Below are positions 32,598 through 35,019 of a DNA stretch of 35,019 nt, one piece after another (position 1 is the stretch's first letter; the number at the start of each line of letters is the position of its first letter). The notes beneath the pieces were generated by a model that was not told the origin of the DNA, did not search any database, and saw only the letters and a program-made list of their open reading frames with translations. The position numbers were made by a program, and so were the translations under genes. Origin of the DNA: Pseudomonadota bacterium (GTDB lineage: Bacteria > Pseudomonadota > Gammaproteobacteria > Burkholderiales > Usitatibacteraceae); the NCBI GenBank assembly GCA_029781595.1, contig JAKOWJ010000136.1, forward strand, positions 1-35,019, written 5' to 3'.

Positions 32598-33218
32598 GTG
32601 CGCGCGGCGAACCGACCGCGAACCGGCCGCGTCGCCGTGCTCTGCGGCGTGGACGAGGCCGGGCGCGGGCCGCTCGCCGGCGCGGTGTTCGCCGCGGCGG
32701 TCATCCTCGATCCCGCGCGCCCCGTGGCCGGGCTCGCGGATTCCAAGCTGCTCGATGCCGCGCGACGCGAGGCGCTCGCCGAAGCCATCCGGGCCAACGC
32801 GCTGGCCTGGGCGGTGGCCGAGGCGAGCGTCGCGGAGATCGACGAGCTGAACATCCTGCGCGCGAGCCTGGCGGCCATGGCGCGCGCGGTGGCCTCGCTC
32901 GCCCTGGCGCCCGACGAGATCCTCGTGGACGGCCTGCACGTGCCGAGCGTGGCGTGCCCGGCGCGCGCCATCGTGAAGGGCGACCGCACGGTGCCGGCCA
33001 TCTCCGCGGCCTCGATCCTCGCCAAGACGGCGCGCGACGAGGTGATGGTGGCGCTGGACGCGCACTACCCCGGCTACGGCTTTGCCCGGCACAAGGGCTA
33101 CCCGACGGCGGAGCACCTGGCGGCCCTGCAAGCGCTAGGCCCGTGCGAGATTCACCGGCGCAGCTTCGGGCCCGTGCGCGAGGCGCTGGCGCAGCGCGAG
33201 CTGCCCTTCGGCCGATGA
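32598..33218 (+). CDS. rnhB: Ribonuclease HII
   Basis: 206 residues from GTG at 32598. [15 protein letters not shown] carries Asp19 and Glu20 of the catalytic DEDD set, with further Asp in [10 protein letters not shown] and [25 protein letters not shown] and [10 protein letters not shown] are family motifs. It cuts RNA in RNA-DNA hybrids, including single ribonucleotides. A GTG at 32637 would remove the 13-residue lead ([12 protein letters not shown]); the upstream GTG has GAGGGG five bases before it, so it is kept. The stop overlaps the next gene by four bases (ATGA). Confidence 0.96.
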   Translation: MRAANRPRTGRVAVLCGVDEAGRGPLAGAVFAAAVILDPARPVAGLADSKLLDAARREALAEAIRANALAWAVAEASVAEIDELNILRASLAAMARAVASLALAPDEILVDGLHVPSVACPARAIVKGDRTVPAISAASILAKTARDEVMVALDAHYPGYGFARHKGYPTAEHLAALQALGPCEIHRRSFGPVREALAQRELPFGR

Positions 33219-34030
33219 AGCGAATCGCCTCGCGGGACAACCCCGCCTTCAAGGCCCTGTCGCGGCTCGTGACCTCCGCGGCCGAGCGCCGACGGCAGGG
33301 CTTTTCCGTCATCGAGGGAGCGCACCTCGTGGGCGCGTGCCTGGACGCGGGGCATCGCATCGAACAGCTTTTCCTTTCCGCCAGCGCCGCGGGCGGCGCC
33401 GAGGCCGCCTCGCTCGCCGCGCGCGCCGGCGGCGGGACGATCGAGCTCTCGGATGCGCTCTTCGACGCGGTGAGCGGCGTGGAAGCCCCCGCCGGCATCC
33501 TTGCCGTGGTGGCCACGCCCCAGCCGAGGCCCGTGCCCGCCGACGCGGACCTGTGCCTGCTGCTCGAAGACCTGCAGGACCCCGGCAACGTGGGCACGCT
33601 CCTGCGCAGCGCGGCGGGTGCGGGGGCGGGGCACGTGCTGCTCTCGTCCACCTGTGCCTTCGCGTTCTCGCCCAAGGTGCTGCGGGCGGGGCAGGGCGCG
33701 CACTTCGCGCTGAACATCGTGGAGGGCGCGGACCTGGTGGCCTTCGTCGCCGGCTACCGCGGCACCACCGTGGCGCTGGCGGGCGATGCGACGGCGAGCC
33801 TCTACGACGCGGACCTGCGCGGGCCCGTCGCCTTCCTCGTGGGCAACGAGGGCGCGGGCCTCTCGCCGGCCCTGGCCGCCGCGGCCCGCCTTCGCGTGCG
33901 CATCCCCATGCCCGGCCGCGCGGAGAGCCTGAATGCGGGCGTGGCGGGCTCCGTCGCCCTGTTCGAGGCGGTGCGCCAGCGGCGGGGAGTGATGCGGGCC
34001 AAAGGCGGGGTCACGGATGAACACGGATAA
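33215..34030 (+). CDS. SpoU (TrmH)-family RNA 2'-O-methyltransferase
   Basis: 271 residues. An N-terminal substrate-binding domain ([20 protein letters not shown]) precedes the SPOUT domain with its three motifs: [31 protein letters not shown] and [20 protein letters not shown]. It methylates a ribose 2'-OH in rRNA or tRNA using S-adenosylmethionine; the target cannot be read. Behind rnhB at the end of the lipid A cluster, as in other betaproteobacteria. The last codons ([10 protein letters not shown], from 34001) and the TAA at 34028 are supplied by the left arm of the inverted repeat, so the natural C-terminus has been replaced. The conserved domain ends before this, so activity should be unaffected. 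Confidence 0.95.
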   Translation: MKRIASRDNPAFKALSRLVTSAAERRRQGFSVIEGAHLVGACLDAGHRIEQLFLSASAAGGAEAASLAARAGGGTIELSDALFDAVSGVEAPAGILAVVATPQPRPVPADADLCLLLEDLQDPGNVGTLLRSAAGAGAGHVLLSSTCAFAFSPKVLRAGQGAHFALNIVEGADLVAFVAGYRGTTVALAGDATASLYDADLRGPVAFLVGNEGAGLSPALAAAARLRVRIPMPGRAESLNAGVAGSVALFEAVRQRRGVMRAKGGVTDEHG

Positions 34031-34189
34031 ACACGGATGAACACGGATGGAATTCCTGTTCCTGTCGACTCCGCGGCGGATGGTCAACTCTTGCCGGGGG
34101 TTTGCGCCGAATTCGAGTCAATTGGCAAGAACAAGCCCTCATCCGTGTTCATCCGTGTTTATCCGTGTTCATCCGTGACCCCCGCCTTT
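34001..34189. repeat. Long inverted repeat built of 10-bp units (MITE/REPIN-like)
   Basis: The left arm (34001-34049) and right arm (34140-34189) are reverse complements over 49-50 bases with one inserted base (four versus five G in the GGCGGGG run). Each arm begins AAAGGCGGGG at the outside and contains four tandem copies of a 10-base unit, ACACGGATGA or ACACGGATAA. The 90-base centre is about 57% G+C, lower than the flanks, and holds a smaller 7-bp inverted repeat (TCTTGCC 34089-34095, GGCAAGA 34124-34130). No target-site duplication is visible and there is no reading frame for a transposase. Confidence 0.9.
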
Positions 34190-34272
34190 CGGTTATCGTA
34201 GCCCCGCTGCCGGCACCACCCGGGCCCTGCCGGCGGCAAGAATCCCCGCCCGGATGAGTCGGAGAACACCTC

Positions 34273-34992
34273 ATGCAAAAAACTCCGGGGGCGCCCGCGC
34301 GCCAGTACCGGTACTACGAGTTCGTGATGGCGGCCTTCGTGGTCGTCCTCGTGTGCTCCAACCTCATCGGCCCCGCCAAGATCTCGCAGGTCGAGCTGCC
34401 GCTCTGGGGCACGCTCACCTTCGGCGCCGGCGTGCTTTTCTTCCCCATCTCCTACGTCTTCGGCGACGTGCTCACGGAGGTCTACGGCTACGCGCGCTCG
34501 CGCCGCGTGATCTGGGCCGGCTTCGCGGGCCTCGCCTTCGCCTCGTTCATGGCCTGGGTGGTGGTGGCGCTGCCGCCGGCGCCGTTCTGGAAGAACCAGG
34601 CGGCCTACGAGGTGGCCTTCGGGCAGGCCTGGCGCATCGCGCTCGCCTCGATGATCGCCTACTTCTGCGGCGAGTTCGTCAACTCCTTCACGCTCGCCAA
34701 GATGAAGATCCTCACCGCCGGCCGGTGGCTCTGGACGCGCACCATCGGCTCGACGGTCGTGGGCGAGGGCGTGGACTCGCTCCTCTTCTACCCGCTCGCC
34801 TTCTGGGGCACCGGCATCATCCCCGACGAGAAGCTGCCGGCGGTCATGGCCTTCCAGTTCGTCGCCAAGGTGGGCGTGGAGGTGCTCTTCACGCCGGCCA
34901 CCTACGCGATCGTGGGCTGGCTCAAGCGCGCCGAGCACGAGGACTTCTACGACCGCGACACGGACTTCACGCCCTTCTCCGTGCGCGTCTGA
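34273..34992 (+). CDS. yhhQ: Queuosine precursor transporter, YhhQ/VUT family
   Basis: 239 residues with about six membrane helices. Family hallmarks are VLVCSNLIGPAKISQV, the signature FPISYVFGDVLTEVYGYARS, and GEFVNSFTLAKMKILTAGRW with TRTIGSTVVGEGVDSLLFYP. E. coli YhhQ imports preQ0 and preQ1 across the inner membrane for tRNA queuosine. GGAGAA at 34261-34266 precedes the ATG. The 83 bases between the inverted repeat and the start show no riboswitch-like fold I recognise. Having both this and queF means the cell can use imported preQ0 as well as preQ1. Confidence 0.93.
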   Translation: MQKTPGAPARQYRYYEFVMAAFVVVLVCSNLIGPAKISQVELPLWGTLTFGAGVLFFPISYVFGDVLTEVYGYARSRRVIWAGFAGLAFASFMAWVVVALPPAPFWKNQAAYEVAFGQAWRIALASMIAYFCGEFVNSFTLAKMKILTAGRWLWTRTIGSTVVGEGVDSLLFYPLAFWGTGIIPDEKLPAVMAFQFVAKVGVEVLFTPATYAIVGWLKRAEHEDFYDRDTDFTPFSVRV

Positions 34993-35019
34993 GGCGCGCG
35001 CGCGGCTCGTCCCCGCCGC

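Noticed and set aside
34011-34049. CRISPR-like or satellite array from the 10-base repeats
   Set aside because: The units are directly tandem with no spacers, only four per arm, and mirrored in an inverted arm.
34190-34272. A preQ1 riboswitch before the YhhQ transporter (also considered before queF)
   Set aside because: Neither leader shows the compact A-rich tail and loop pairing of preQ1 aptamers; the queF leader appears too short.

Overview
The window is a G+C-rich (about 70-73% in the stretches I counted) bacterial chromosome segment, almost fully coding. Gene content and order point to a betaproteobacterium. The evidence is the smc - zipA-like - ligA block, the block rpsB-tsf-pyrH-frr-uppS-cdsA-dxr-rseP-bamA-skp-lpxD-fabZ-lpxA-lpxB-rnhB-RNA methyltransferase, and lipid A and outer-membrane assembly genes that show a Gram-negative envelope. 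I recognise no tRNA, rRNA, CRISPR array, transposase or integrase.

Layout: (1) 1-2170: a truncated glycosyltransferase (minus strand), divergent from an EamA-type transporter. (2) 2171-4346, minus strand: a periplasmic sulfite dehydrogenase pair (molybdenum subunit plus c-type cytochrome) and queF. (3) 4447-14748, plus strand: smc, a ZipA-domain protein, ligA, a BRCT-domain gene, galU, a hypoxanthine-type phosphoribosyltransferase, a methylthioinosine-type phosphorylase, def, and then a small membrane protein at 14766-15140. (4) 15172-18619, minus strand: glnD and map, divergent from (5) 18938-34030, plus strand: the translation, isoprenoid, outer-membrane assembly and lipid A cluster. (6) 34001-34189: a long inverted repeat, followed by a YhhQ-type queuosine-precursor transporter.

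Functional links: the phosphorylase releases hypoxanthine if its substrate is methylthioinosine, and the adjacent phosphoribosyltransferase can turn that into IMP. The uppS to lpxB block supplies undecaprenyl carrier, phospholipid, isoprenoid precursors, the BamA insertase, its periplasmic chaperone and the first lipid A steps. queF (preQ0 to preQ1) and the YhhQ transporter (uptake of those bases) serve the same tRNA modification from opposite ends of the window.

Most notable: base composition falls abruptly inside ligA. From about 9975 to about 12040 the DNA is roughly half G+C, against 72-73% on both sides. This block carries the 3' 60% of ligA, which encodes a ligase about 95 residues longer than usual because of two insertions, and a second BRCT-domain gene. 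It ends at the galU start codon. The coding frame is intact, so it looks like replacement of half a housekeeping gene by DNA from another lineage, possibly as a ligase-BRCT module. Second is the 49-bp inverted repeat of 10-bp units at 34001-34189, which has overwritten the C-terminal codons of an RNA methyltransferase. Regulatory candidates are a terminator-like hairpin in the smc leader and two competing pairings in the rpsB leader.
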